Assembly: GCF_004362015.1 (NCBI RefSeq)
Contig: NZ_SNWW01000002.1
Location: forward strand, 124,001 to 188,000
DNA length: 64,000 nt
Source: Flavobacterium chryseum
GTDB taxonomy: Bacteria; Bacteroidota; Bacteroidia; Flavobacteriales; Flavobacteriaceae
Reading direction: 5' to 3'
Below, one piece after another: positions 27,140 through 35,630 of the stretch (position 1 is its first letter; every line of letters starts with the position of its first letter). The notes beneath the pieces are model-generated. The model was not told where the DNA came from. It saw nothing but the letters and a program-made list of their open reading frames with translations, and searched no databases. The translations under genes were made by a program, and so were the position numbers.

Positions 27140-28681
27140 ATGAAAGACAATCAGACAAAAAAATATTATTGGGGAATTGGATTAGAAAACGAAACCTATA
27201 TGCAATTTGAAGAATCCCTAATAGTTTCTGGTGAGTTTATACAAGAAAAAATTGGTTTTGAAAAATATAGTATTGACTACAGAAAATGCTATAAACCGGA
27301 AAGCCTTGCTCCTATTTTAAAGAAAGCTTTTGGTTTGAATGAAAACTACAAAGTGAGCCGAATGATGAACAGTCATTCACTGGAAAAACTGGACATTAAT
27401 TACCAACACAAAACATTATCGCCGATAAAACCATTGGTTGATACAGAAAATGGTGAGGTAATCGCGCAACCACTTGAAAACCCTGAATATCTTGGAAAAT
27501 CAATCATGGAACTTTTCCTTGAAGATCAGCCGTATAATATTCAGAGTATGATTACCCAAAGAAATAAAACGATGGGTTCTGTACATTTTGATGGAGATTC
27601 TATTGAATTCGTAACTAAATATTTTGAAAACCGAACGATAGAAGATTCCTGCAATGAACTAAAAGCTACCAAAAAGTTATTTCTTGATAAAATCAATGAA
27701 TCATCTGTATTGAATGGAAAATTAAATTTTCCTGATTACAATAATGGTCTTAATATGTTTATGACCAATCAAGAAAACCTGGTTTTGTTTAATAACGGAA
27801 CGTATCATTTTCACATTACTTTACCGTCGCTAACAGAAGACAGCAGAATTGTAGATTATAATGAGTTTGAAAAAACACACGCCAACGCCATTTATTTATT
27901 GCAATGGTTTGAGCCGTTTTTCATCGCAACGCTTGGAAGCCCGGACATTATGGGCGTGATAAGCGATAAATACAGTTTAGATAAAAAATTCACTTTAGGT
28001 TCTATGCGAAATGCGATGTCTCGATACATTGGCGTAGGAACGTATAATAAAGCAATGCCAAAAGGTAAAATTTTAACCTATAATGTTGATGATTTTAGAA
28101 AACTGCTAAAGTTTGAAAAAGAAGAAAACATTTGGTGGCGCGACCAGATTGAAGCTGACATGGAATACGAAATGCTATCAGAGGTTGGTCTTGATTTTAA
28201 TCAGGAAAAAATGTACCAAAGTGGTTTTGAATTCAGAAGCTTTGATGAATTTCCAGCAGAATACTTAAATGATGTTCTTTTTTCTATAATCCTTATTTGC
28301 GAGCATTCGTTAAATCTTCCTGATGTAAAATGGGGACATGACAGCAAAGCTTGGAATAACCTGGTTTTTAAAACTTTAAAAATGGGTTATGCAACTGAAA
28401 TTAATGAAGAAGAAAAGAAAGAAGTTTTAGATTTATTACAATTATTAAATCCATCAAACTCTAATTACAACACTTTAAAACCAGAGTTTGAAGCGATTGT
28501 AATGTTAGATGAATTTTTCTTTAAAATTCTGGCTGTCTTACATGATTTATATAAAGACAACAATGTTTGTCTGGATTCTATGTGCGGACAAAAAACAAAT
28601 TTTCCTCCAAAATGGGATAACTTTAATAAATATCAAACAGAAAGACATTTGAAGCAAATTGGTGATTTCTGTGATAATTAA
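27140..28681 (+). CDS. Putative amidoligase (glutamine-synthetase/GCS-like fold)
   Basis: The 513-residue protein begins with YYWGIGLENETYM (E16, E18), resembling the first metal-binding strand (GxExE) of carboxylate-amine ligases. Later elements fit the same fold: GDSIEFVTKYF (E156), NGTYHFHITLPS (H223, H225), LLQWFEPFFIATLGSPD and GFEFRSFDEFP. They recall the stand-alone amidoligases described from large DNA viruses and bacteria. Such enzymes use ATP to form an amide bond. The substrate is unknown. No signal peptide is present. The gene has its own promoter region and a strong terminator. The neighbouring papain-like protein could be its hydrolytic counterpart. Confidence 0.5.
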   Translation: MKDNQTKKYYWGIGLENETYMQFEESLIVSGEFIQEKIGFEKYSIDYRKCYKPESLAPILKKAFGLNENYKVSRMMNSHSLEKLDINYQHKTLSPIKPLVDTENGEVIAQPLENPEYLGKSIMELFLEDQPYNIQSMITQRNKTMGSVHFDGDSIEFVTKYFENRTIEDSCNELKATKKLFLDKINESSVLNGKLNFPDYNNGLNMFMTNQENLVLFNNGTYHFHITLPSLTEDSRIVDYNEFEKTHANAIYLLQWFEPFFIATLGSPDIMGVISDKYSLDKKFTLGSMRNAMSRYIGVGTYNKAMPKGKILTYNVDDFRKLLKFEKEENIWWRDQIEADMEYEMLSEVGLDFNQEKMYQSGFEFRSFDEFPAEYLNDVLFSIILICEHSLNLPDVKWGHDSKAWNNLVFKTLKMGYATEINEEEKKEVLDLLQLLNPSNSNYNTLKPEFEAIVMLDEFFFKILAVLHDLYKDNNVCLDSMCGQKTNFPPKWDNFNKYQTERHLKQIGDFCDN

Positions 28682-28707
28682 AAAATATTTATTTCTATAA
28701 AAATATT

Positions 28708-28741
28708 AAATCCACATCGTAATTTGATGTGGATTTTTTTT
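28708..28741. terminator. Bidirectional terminator
   Basis: AAATCCACATC (28708-28718) and GATGTGGATTT (28726-28736) form an 11-bp perfect stem, with a 7-nt loop and a T-run. It lies between the convergent amidoligase and LysR genes. Confidence 0.85.
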
Positions 28742-28750
28742 GGCGTTACA

Positions 28751-29626
28751 TCATTCTTTAACACCATCCAATCGATACTGATCTAAAAAAGCATTTAAAG
28801 CTTTAGAAGGCTGTTCATCGTTTCTGTAAATTAGCAATGTAGTCATCGTAGATAATTCTTTGCTTACAGGAAAGGTCTTTATATTTCGATTGCTATAATA
28901 CAGGTTTATAACTTCTGCCGGAAGTATGCTGATTCCCAAACCTGCTTCAACAAAATTGATAATTCCTTCTATTGAATTTAGGACTGTACTTTTATAACGC
29001 AGTATTCCTTTTGAGCCCAGCCAGGTTTCGAGTCGTGCCCGGAAAAAACAGCCTTGATCAAAAACAACAATTTTTAAAGGATCTTGTTTTAATATATCAG
29101 TTAGCTTAGTGGCATCTTTGGCAGCAATTATAACAAGTTGCTCGTCCCGAACAGTAATTTGTTCTAAACCGGGAATATTCATTGGCGCTACAACAAAAGC
29201 TGCGTCAAGTTTATAGTCAAGAACATCCCGAATCAGTTTTGGTAACATTTCAGAATGAAACTCAAGCTCAACCCCAGGATAAAGTTCTCCAAAACTGCTT
29301 ATAATTTCCGGAACTTTAAGCGCCATTGTCGTCTCAATACATCCAATTCGTATCGTTCCGTTAATATGTTCAACACTATGGATATCACTTTTTGCATCAT
29401 CCAATAAACGTCCTATTTTTTTAGAATACAGCAAGAGTGTCTCCCCTGCCTCAGTAAGTACAACTTTTCTGGAAACTCTTCTAAAAAGTTCCGCTCCAAA
29501 TTCCTCTTCAAGATTTTTAATTCTGGCCGTAACATTAGATTGCACGGTAAAAGTTGCCTCTGCGGCTTTCGTGAAGCTTCCGAGTGTTGCTGCAGCTTCA
29601 AATATTTTAAGATCATTACTATTCAT
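28751..29626 (-). CDS. LysR-family transcriptional regulator
   Basis: From ATG 29626 the protein has 291 residues and begins MNSNDLKIFEAAATLGSFTKAAEA, the standard LysR winged helix, followed by a periplasmic-binding-like effector domain (GTIRIGCIETTMALKVPEI...). An upstream frame extends to 29707, but the gene's own promoter (29677-29707) lies inside that extension. The gene is divergent from the hydrolase at 29716 and shares a 90-bp regulatory region with it, so it very likely controls that gene. Confidence 0.9.
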   Translation of the reverse strand: MNSNDLKIFEAAATLGSFTKAAEATFTVQSNVTARIKNLEEEFGAELFRRVSRKVVLTEAGETLLLYSKKIGRLLDDAKSDIHSVEHINGTIRIGCIETTMALKVPEIISSFGELYPGVELEFHSEMLPKLIRDVLDYKLDAAFVVAPMNIPGLEQITVRDEQLVIIAAKDATKLTDILKQDPLKIVVFDQGCFFRARLETWLGSKGILRYKSTVLNSIEGIINFVEAGLGISILPAEVINLYYSNRNIKTFPVSKELSTMTTLLIYRNDEQPSKALNAFLDQYRLDGVKE

Positions 29627-29668
29627 ATCATCATAATTAGTGATTAATCGCATCACAATAAATCGTTT

Positions 29669-29697
29669 TTGAGTATCAAATATAGGATGTAAATTTG
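29669..29697 (+). promoter_or_regulatory. Promoter for the 29716 hydrolase
   Basis: TTG at 29669-29671 and TAAATTTG at 29690-29697 are 18 bp apart. The ATG at 29716 follows within 20 bp, giving a very short leader. Confidence 0.6.
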
Positions 29698-29707
29698 TAT
29701 TAAACAA
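29677..29707 (-). promoter_or_regulatory. Overlapping divergent promoter for the LysR gene
   Basis: On the minus strand TTG (29705-29707) and TATATTTG (29677-29684) are 20 bp apart. The two promoters interlock, so LysR binding here would affect both directions. Confidence 0.6.
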
Positions 29708-29715
29708 TTGATAAT

Positions 29716-30678
29716 ATGAAAAATATAATTAAATCGGTAGCAACATTACTTATTGTAATTCTACCCGGAATTTTGGTAAATGCGCAAGCAAAAAAAGCTT
29801 CACCAGCAACTGAAGCTGAGGCAATTCATTATAAGACCATAAAGGTCAACGATCTTACTATTTTTTATCGTGAAGCGGGTCCTAAAGATGCCCCTACACT
29901 ATTATTACTTCACGGATATCCGACTTCATCCCACATGTTCCGAAACCTTATACCAATTCTGAGCAAAAAATATCACGTTATAGCACCTGACTTACCTGGT
30001 TTTGGTTTTTCAGACGCTCCGGATCATCTTAAATTCGAATATACTTTTGATAATCTGGCTAATACAATGCAAGGCTTTATCGATCAACTTGGTTTAAAAC
30101 GTTTTGCTCTTTATGTGTTTGATTATGGCGCACCAACAGGTTTCAGACTGGCTCTTGCCAATCCGGAAAAAATTACGGGTATAATATCCCAAAATGGGAA
30201 TGCCTATGAAGAAGGATTGAGTACGGGTTGGAATTCTATTCAGAAATATTGGAAAGATCCATCACAAGAAAACAGAGATGTACTTAAAACTTTTGTAACT
30301 AAAGAATCAACCTGGTTTCAGTACCACGAAGGCGTTTCTGATCCTTCACTTATTGCACCTGAAACGTATACTTTAGATCAGCATTTTTTAGATCGTCCGG
30401 GAAATGCAGAAATTCAGCTTGACCTTTTAAAAGATTACAGAACAAATGTTGCTCTTTATCCGAAATTCCAGGCTTATTTTAGAGATAAAAAACCAATGCT
30501 ATTAGCCGTTTGGGGTAATCAGGATCCATATTTTCTTCCTGCAGGAGCCGAAGCCTATAAACGCGATAACCCAAATGCTACGGTTAAATTTTATAAAACC
30601 GGACATTTTGCTCTTGAAACACATTATAAAGAAATTGGTGCAGATATAGCTGCATTTCTTTCTAAACTGCCCAAATAA
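29716..30678 (+). CDS. Exported epoxide-hydrolase/haloalkane-dehalogenase-like alpha/beta hydrolase
   Basis: The 320-residue protein has a signal peptide (MKNIIKSVATLLIVILPGILVNAQA). Its oxyanion segment is LLLLHGYPTSSHMF. The nucleophile elbow is VFDYGAPTGF, with Asp rather than Ser as nucleophile, as in epoxide hydrolases and dehalogenases. The acid is in WGNQDPYF and the base in TGHFALETH. It probably acts in the periplasm on small epoxides or related electrophiles. The divergent LysR gene is the likely regulator. A long hairpin terminator follows. Confidence 0.88.
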   Translation: MKNIIKSVATLLIVILPGILVNAQAKKASPATEAEAIHYKTIKVNDLTIFYREAGPKDAPTLLLLHGYPTSSHMFRNLIPILSKKYHVIAPDLPGFGFSDAPDHLKFEYTFDNLANTMQGFIDQLGLKRFALYVFDYGAPTGFRLALANPEKITGIISQNGNAYEEGLSTGWNSIQKYWKDPSQENRDVLKTFVTKESTWFQYHEGVSDPSLIAPETYTLDQHFLDRPGNAEIQLDLLKDYRTNVALYPKFQAYFRDKKPMLLAVWGNQDPYFLPAGAEAYKRDNPNATVKFYKTGHFALETHYKEIGADIAAFLSKLPK

Positions 30679-30717
30679 TTGGTGTTTATTTTAATAATAG
30701 CATCATAGCTAAAATAC

Positions 30718-30772
30718 AACCATCAACTATCTTAATAGGTTATTTATTAAGACAGTTGATGGTTGCTTTTTT
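30718..30772 (+). terminator. Long-stem terminator
   Basis: AACCATCAACT-x-TCTTAATA (30718-30737) pairs with TATTAAGA-x-AGTTGATGGTT (30745-30764) with one mismatch, about 19 bp in all, and is followed by GCTTTTTTT. Confidence 0.8.
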
Positions 30773-30791
30773 TACTTTTTACTTTATTGAA

Positions 30792-31220
30792 TTATAAAAT
30801 ATTGGTCTCCACTTTTATATTTCCATGTAAAGCTTTAGAATAAGGACATATAAGATGTGCAGCTTCGGCAATAGCGTTTGCAGTTTCACGATCTATGCCC
30901 GGCAGGCTAATATTAAGGTGTGCCTGTAAACTATACCCTTCTGTTTCAGATAATACCAAATCTATTATAGTATTAATGCTTGAATCCTGAGGAAGTTTTA
31001 CATTAATTGCTGCTGCAGATTTTCCCATAGCGCCTAAAAAACAGGCTGACCATCCTGCGGCTAGCAATTGTTCCGGATTAGTACCTTCGCCTTTTGCTCC
31101 CGGAGATGTAAGCTTGATATCTAAACGACCGTCTGAGCTTTTTGAAGCACCTTCACGACCACCTGTAGTAAGTGTTGATCCACTATAAATTACTTTTCCT
31201 TGTTGAATTGAATTTTCCAT
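30792..31220 (-). CDS. ohr: Organic hydroperoxide resistance protein (Ohr)
   Basis: The 142-residue protein is a typical Ohr: VIYSGSTLTTGGREG (R22), NPEQLLAAGWSACF (E50, C60) and HLICPYSKA (C125). These are the Arg, Glu and two Cys of the peroxidatic site. Ohr reduces fatty and organic hydroperoxides with lipoylated partners. No MarR-type OhrR lies beside it. A -7 element (TACCTTTG on the minus strand) is at 31268-31275. Confidence 0.93.
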   Translation of the reverse strand: MENSIQQGKVIYSGSTLTTGGREGASKSSDGRLDIKLTSPGAKGEGTNPEQLLAAGWSACFLGAMGKSAAAINVKLPQDSSINTIIDLVLSETEGYSLQAHLNISLPGIDRETANAIAEAAHLICPYSKALHGNIKVETNIL

Positions 31221-31564
31221 TTGATGTATAAAAATTTAGTTAATAAAATCATTTCTAATTTCTTTGCCAAAGGTAAGGTCACTATACAGGCTTAAAAATT
31301 ACTATTTATCCGAAGCGTGCAAAATTAGACTTGAAACTGCCATTTGTTAAGCTGAAAAATTCAAAGACCTTTGTTATTTAAATTATTATAAGACTTCAGC
31401 CTAAAATCAATTGCTTTAATTCAATAATAACATTAAAATTAAATAAATGGCAGCCATAATAGTATAATAGATTTTGCTGCACATCTGTCTAAATTTGAAT
31501 AAGTAGAATTTATAAAATGAATAAATTTCGAAGAAGTGATAAATTAATCTAAAGAAAAAATAGT
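31221..31564. other. Divergent intergenic region between ohr and the acidic-protein gene
   Basis: The 344-bp region carries a -7 element for ohr at 31268-31275 (TACCTTTG, minus strand) and one for the acidic-protein gene at 31490-31497 (TAAATTTG, plus strand). The middle is AT-rich with no clear palindrome or frame. Confidence 0.45.
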
Positions 31565-31894
31565 ATGACAACAGATAACAACAGAAATTACGATCAGGAT
31601 GAAAATAATTTCACACAGGATAATCAAAGCTATGTAGATCAGTATCAAAAAGAACATATTACTGAAGAAAATGAATTTGAAGAAGAACAACTTTTAAATG
31701 AAGGTGAGAATCTGGATACTGAATTTTCTAATGCAATAGAAAGAGATGATCAGGAAGATCTTGATGATGAAAATGATTTGGAAGAAGATGATGATTTAGA
31801 AGCAAATGATCTTGACGATGATCTTACAGAAGATTATGATGAAAATGATACTGAGCCAGAAACTTTTGCTGAAGACGGATACAAAATAGATTAA
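31565..31894 (+). CDS. Highly acidic disordered protein (109 aa)
   Basis: Aspartate and glutamate make up a large share of the 109 residues, with runs such as DLDDENDLEEDDDLEANDLD. Near the N-terminus are N/Q-rich turns (DNNRNYDQDENNFTQDNQSY). There is no signal, membrane segment or motif. Composition resembles that of the proteins at 12278 and 23713. An exact TAAATTTG lies 68 bp upstream. The role is unknown. Confidence 0.6.
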   Translation: MTTDNNRNYDQDENNFTQDNQSYVDQYQKEHITEENEFEEEQLLNEGENLDTEFSNAIERDDQEDLDDENDLEEDDDLEANDLDDDLTEDYDENDTEPETFAEDGYKID

Positions 31895-32098
31895 TTTGAA
31901 TTTAATTCTGAAAAGCAATAAAGAAATATTAATAAGACAAGGTTTTGATTTACGGAGAGGCTGTTACTGTATTTGAAGGAGAATTTAAAAATTAACAATC
32001 AAGTGTCTAAAATGCAATAAATACAATAATTAGATGTTTATTAATAAACGTTAATACGTTTAGTTTAAAATTAATTTGCATTTACTAATACAAAAAGT

Positions 32099-32686
32099 AT
32101 GAAAAAAATAGTGTTCTTAATTATTATGACCGCTGCATCCTTACAAGGATTTGCACAAGAAGGTAATAGTAAATTCACTCCAATAAAGCCTATAACTCCT
32201 GAAAATAAAGAAGTTATACCACCCAAAGAAACTCCACCGGATGCACCGCCTGTAAAAGAGCCAACGGTTTTAAAAATTAATCCGGAAGAACTTTTTAATA
32301 ATAGTAATTTATATAAAAAGGAAGCCAACGTTGAAGGTATTTTTTACAGACGAAATGAATATTTAGGCGGTTTTGTAACCAATTCAACTATTTCTACAGT
32401 TCGTTATCGTGATGCGGCTTTTGTAGATGGTGATAAAATTAGAGTTTACCTGAATGACAAAGTTATTGAACCGGAAGTGAGTTTGGTTGGAGAGTTTAAA
32501 GGATTCAAAATTACTTTGGTAAAAGGAATGAATAAAATTGATTTTGAAGCTTTAAACGAAGGTTCTGCTTCGCCAAATACAGCTGAATTTCAGGTTTTTG
32601 ATGATGAAGGTAAAGTCATAGAAAATAGCCAATGGAATGTTGGTAAAGGGTATAAAGCCACTATTATTTTATATAAGGAAAAATAA
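32099..32686 (+). CDS. Secreted protein of unknown function
   Basis: The 195-residue protein has a signal peptide (MKKIVFLIIMTAASLQGFAQ), a proline-rich linker (about 28-58, PPKETPPDAPPVKEP) and a C-terminal beta-sandwich-like domain (KEANVEGIFYRRNEYLGG...VRYRDAAFVDGDKIRVYLNDKVIEPEVSL...GMNKIDFEALNEG). The last part resembles immunoglobulin-like domains with a conserved D-G-D-x-I/V pattern. It has no T9SS tail, so it is probably periplasmic or surface-attached by another route. I do not recognise the family. Confidence 0.65.
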   Translation: MKKIVFLIIMTAASLQGFAQEGNSKFTPIKPITPENKEVIPPKETPPDAPPVKEPTVLKINPEELFNNSNLYKKEANVEGIFYRRNEYLGGFVTNSTISTVRYRDAAFVDGDKIRVYLNDKVIEPEVSLVGEFKGFKITLVKGMNKIDFEALNEGSASPNTAEFQVFDDEGKVIENSQWNVGKGYKATIILYKEK

Positions 32687-32832
32687 AAATATTTCAATAT
32701 ATCACTTTGTAAATCCGAAAAGATTTGCAAATTTAAGTAAGTCTTTATTTAGCAATTATTCATTGTTAGATAAAGACTTATTTATTTGTAGATTTATAAC
32801 CGAAAACAAATTTACAGGTAATATTTTATAGA

Positions 32833-33660
32833 ATGAAAACAGAAGAAAATAATCCCGGATACAATACCTTTAGAATAGCCGTTCCCGAAGTTTTTGAACA
32901 GGTTTTTTCTCATTTTTATTTTGCCGAAAATAAGTCGAATGAAACTATTACCAAAACATTATTACCTTCTTTTCAAACAATAATGATTTTCAATTTTGGC
33001 GCAAAACCTTCTTTTCATACCAAACAAAATACGCAAATAGAAATCGATAAATACCTAATGCTTGGGCCAATAAAGCAAGCATTTGAGTACTCCCTGCCTC
33101 CCAATGCAGAAATATTGACGGTCAATTTTAAAGATGATGCTTTTTATCGGTTTTTCGGCAATGTTTGTATGGCAGAACATGTACCAATGAATCCTGATGA
33201 TTTATTAAATGAAGATTGTTTTCCTCTTTTGTGGCATGAGCTCAGCAAAATAAATGATGTTGATCTAAGAGTAAAGCACATTCTGAATTTTTGTGAGCCG
33301 TATTTAAAGCATCGGAATAAAATCGCCGAACAATTAGCCAATTTTAAGGAGCCAACTTTAAATTCGATAAAATCTGTTGCAAGCCAAAACAGCCAGACGG
33401 AGCGCAATATGCAACTCAATCATAAAAAACATTTTGGTTATTCTGCCAAAGAAGTCAGCAGATATGAACGATTTTTGAAAACGATTGATCTGTTACAAAA
33501 ACTGGCTACAACAAATTCAAAAATAGATTGGTTTGATGTTGTAGCCGAATGCGGTTATTATGATCAAAGTCAGCTGATACATGATTTTAAACATTACATC
33601 AATCTTACTCCCACTAAATACCTCAAATTTCAGCAGGACATTTGCAATCCTGTAACGTGA
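32833..33660 (+). CDS. AraC-family transcriptional regulator
   Basis: The 275-residue protein has an N-terminal cupin-like sensor (MKTEENNPGYNTFRIAVPEVFEQVF...) and a C-terminal double HTH in which the second helix pair reads WFDVVAECGYYDQSQLIHDFKH, followed by the family signature YINLTPTKYLKF. The DUF4260 gene 81 bp downstream may be its target. A shadow frame on the other strand is ignored. Confidence 0.88.
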   Translation: MKTEENNPGYNTFRIAVPEVFEQVFSHFYFAENKSNETITKTLLPSFQTIMIFNFGAKPSFHTKQNTQIEIDKYLMLGPIKQAFEYSLPPNAEILTVNFKDDAFYRFFGNVCMAEHVPMNPDDLLNEDCFPLLWHELSKINDVDLRVKHILNFCEPYLKHRNKIAEQLANFKEPTLNSIKSVASQNSQTERNMQLNHKKHFGYSAKEVSRYERFLKTIDLLQKLATTNSKIDWFDVVAECGYYDQSQLIHDFKHYINLTPTKYLKFQQDICNPVT

Positions 33661-33741
33661 TTTCGTTTTGATACAATTCTAGCAGCAAACACCAACATAC
33701 ATTTGTTTTGAAATAATTTATTAAACTAAAAAACAAATTGT

Positions 33742-34095
33742 ATGGAAATTCTAATTCAAATCGAAGAACTAATTATGTTTCTGGGCTGTATCTATTTATT
33801 CTCACGTTTTAATCTAAAATGGTGGTGGTTTCCCGTTTTGCTTTTGCTTCCAGATTTTGGTATGATTGGTTATCTTATAAATCCGGCGGTTGGATCAGTT
33901 TCGTATAACATCGTTCATTTTAAAGGAACTGCAGTTATCATCGGACTTATTGGTCTAGCCAAAGAAAACCGCACTCTTATGCTGGTTGGCATTATATTAC
34001 TTGCACATGCCTGCATGGACAGAGCCATTGGAGCCGGATTAAAATTTCCTGACAGTTTCTGGCATACGAATTTAGGCACAGAGAAATTTTGGTAA
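33742..34095 (+). CDS. DUF4260 membrane protein
   Basis: The 117-residue protein has three or four hydrophobic segments and the DUF4260 hallmarks LLLLPDFGMIGYL, YNIVHFKGTAV, HACMDRAIGAGLKFPDSFWHTNLG. The function is unknown. A -7 element (TACATTTG, 33698-33705) suggests its own promoter after the AraC gene. Confidence 0.88.
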   Translation: MEILIQIEELIMFLGCIYLFSRFNLKWWWFPVLLLLPDFGMIGYLINPAVGSVSYNIVHFKGTAVIIGLIGLAKENRTLMLVGIILLAHACMDRAIGAGLKFPDSFWHTNLGTEKFW

Positions 34096-34109
34096 ACAAG
34101 AAGTAATAA

Positions 34110-35105
34110 CTAAGCTATCTGCATTATTAATTTCTTTCCTTCGGTTTTATTCTCACGAAGTTTAGTATGCGCTTTTAGAACTGTAGCAGTTTCAAGTTTT
34201 CCCATAATTTCTATGGTTGGAGGTGTAATTAACTTTTGTTGCAATAAGATTGCTAATTCCTGTAAACCTTGTTTATAATAGGCGTAGTTTTTTTCAATTC
34301 CGTATGCATAATTAGAGATATTCAAAATTGTTGCGCCTTTGCTAAATAATGCTTCACGAGAATCTGATGTAGAAAAACTTGTTACATCAACATAAATTCC
34401 GTTCGTTTGCAAAAGACTGGTTGCAACAATTGCGATTTCATTTCCAACCAAATCAATTATTAAAGGAAACGTTTTATAATTGTTTAAAGCCAAAGCTGTT
34501 TCGTATACATCCTGTTTTTTGTAATTAATGATCTTTTCAGGTTTTATTCCGAGGGATAATAATGATGCAATACTATTTTCATTTCCGGCTGTAACAATCA
34601 GATTTTTATATCCTTTGGCGAGTAATAACTTAACGAGCATATTTCCTACTCCACCCGCAGCGCCGCTAATAAAAATAGAATCTGTAACTTTTGCCTGCAT
34701 ACGATTAATACTTTGTAAAGCTGTAAGTCCCGCCGATGGAAGTGCTGCGGCTTCTTCAAAAGAAATAGTATCAGGCTTGAGCATTGCAATTGCTTCGGGA
34801 ATACAAATATATTCTGCGTAAGTTCCGTTAGATCCCATACTTCCGGAGCCTGAGAAAACTTCGTCGCCTATTTTAAACTGCGTTACATTTTCTCCCAAAG
34901 CGGTTACAATTCCGGAGAATTCACGGCCTAGAATTGGAGAATGCAACAGCTTTTTTTCAGAAGCATCATGATCTGTCATTTGATAATCTACAGGATTAAA
35001 ACCTGAAGCCATAATTTTTACCTGAATCTGAGAATCCTTTGGTTGCGGAATAGCTAAATCTTCCAATAGAAATTCACCGCTATTTTGTAATACAATTGCT
35101 CTCAT
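34110..35105 (-). CDS. NADPH:quinone reductase-like (zinc-free MDR) oxidoreductase
   Basis: From ATG 35105 the protein has 331 residues: an N-terminal GroES-like domain (MRAIVLQNSGEF...GREFSGIVTALGENV...GDEVFSGSG) and a Rossmann domain with ISGAAGGVGNMLVKLLLAKG. No structural-zinc Cys cluster is present, as in quinone reductases. A TTG 21 bp further upstream overlaps the -7 element TACATTTG (35124-35131) and is not used here. It is divergent from the HxlR gene, which probably represses it. Confidence 0.87.
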   Translation of the reverse strand: MRAIVLQNSGEFLLEDLAIPQPKDSQIQVKIMASGFNPVDYQMTDHDASEKKLLHSPILGREFSGIVTALGENVTQFKIGDEVFSGSGSMGSNGTYAEYICIPEAIAMLKPDTISFEEAAALPSAGLTALQSINRMQAKVTDSIFISGAAGGVGNMLVKLLLAKGYKNLIVTAGNENSIASLLSLGIKPEKIINYKKQDVYETALALNNYKTFPLIIDLVGNEIAIVATSLLQTNGIYVDVTSFSTSDSREALFSKGATILNISNYAYGIEKNYAYYKQGLQELAILLQQKLITPPTIEIMGKLETATVLKAHTKLRENKTEGKKLIMQIA

Positions 35106-35123
35106 ATTTATGTCATTATTATA

Positions 35124-35153
35124 CAAATGTATAACGGCAATACTTTATTTTTG
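35124..35153. promoter_or_regulatory. Divergent -7 elements of the quinone-reductase/HxlR pair
   Basis: TACATTTG on the minus strand (35124-35131) faces the reductase and TATTTTTG on the plus strand (35146-35153) faces the HxlR gene. Matching -33 elements are not clear. Confidence 0.45.
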
Positions 35154-35169
35154 CTATAGGTTAACACAT

Positions 35170-35183
35170 GGTAACCGGTTACC
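35170..35183. promoter_or_regulatory. Perfect 14-bp palindrome, candidate HxlR operator
   Basis: GGTAACC and GGTTACC form an uninterrupted palindrome just downstream of the HxlR -7 element and 14 bp before its ATG. A half-site-like GGTTAAC lies at 35159-35165. The position fits repressor binding over the transcript start. Confidence 0.55.
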
Positions 35184-35197
35184 TAAGAGAAACTAGT

Positions 35198-35578
35198 ATG
35201 GCAAAAATTAATGATAACGGAGTATTTCGCGAAGCCAATTGTTCTGAAGAACTTATGGCAATGCGCGATAGTCTTGATGTTTTGGGAGGCAAATGGAAAC
35301 TGATGATTTTGCGTTTCTTAACCAACAGAACCAATCAGGTAATTCATTTTAAGAAAATGCAGCGCGAAATCGATGGTATTTCGGCCAAGATGTTAAGCAA
35401 AGAATTGAAGGAACTGGAAATCAATTTACTTGTTAGCCGAACCATTCAGGAAACAAAACCTGTTACGGTTGTTTACGCGATTACAGAATACGGAAAATCG
35501 GTTTTGCCTGTAACAGAAACTCTTGTAAACTGGGGATTAAGTCACCGGGAAAAAATAATTGATTCGATTACTAAATAG
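35198..35578 (+). CDS. HxlR-family (DUF24) redox/electrophile regulator
   Basis: From ATG 35198 the protein has 126 residues: MAKINDNGVFREANCSEELMAMRDSLDVLGGKWK in order, then the winged helix (FLTNRTNQVIHFKKMQREIDGISAKMLSKELKELE). C15 is its only cysteine, in the place of the sensing Cys of YodB, HypR and QorR. QorR of Corynebacterium glutamicum represses a divergent quinone oxidoreductase and itself, the same layout as here. The upstream start at 35168 would run across the palindrome and is less likely. Confidence 0.88.
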   Translation: MAKINDNGVFREANCSEELMAMRDSLDVLGGKWKLMILRFLTNRTNQVIHFKKMQREIDGISAKMLSKELKELEINLLVSRTIQETKPVTVVYAITEYGKSVLPVTETLVNWGLSHREKIIDSITK

Positions 35579-35630
35579 AAAATTAATTACACCATAATTG
35601 AATCTAATAGTCTTAAAATAAATTCTAAAT

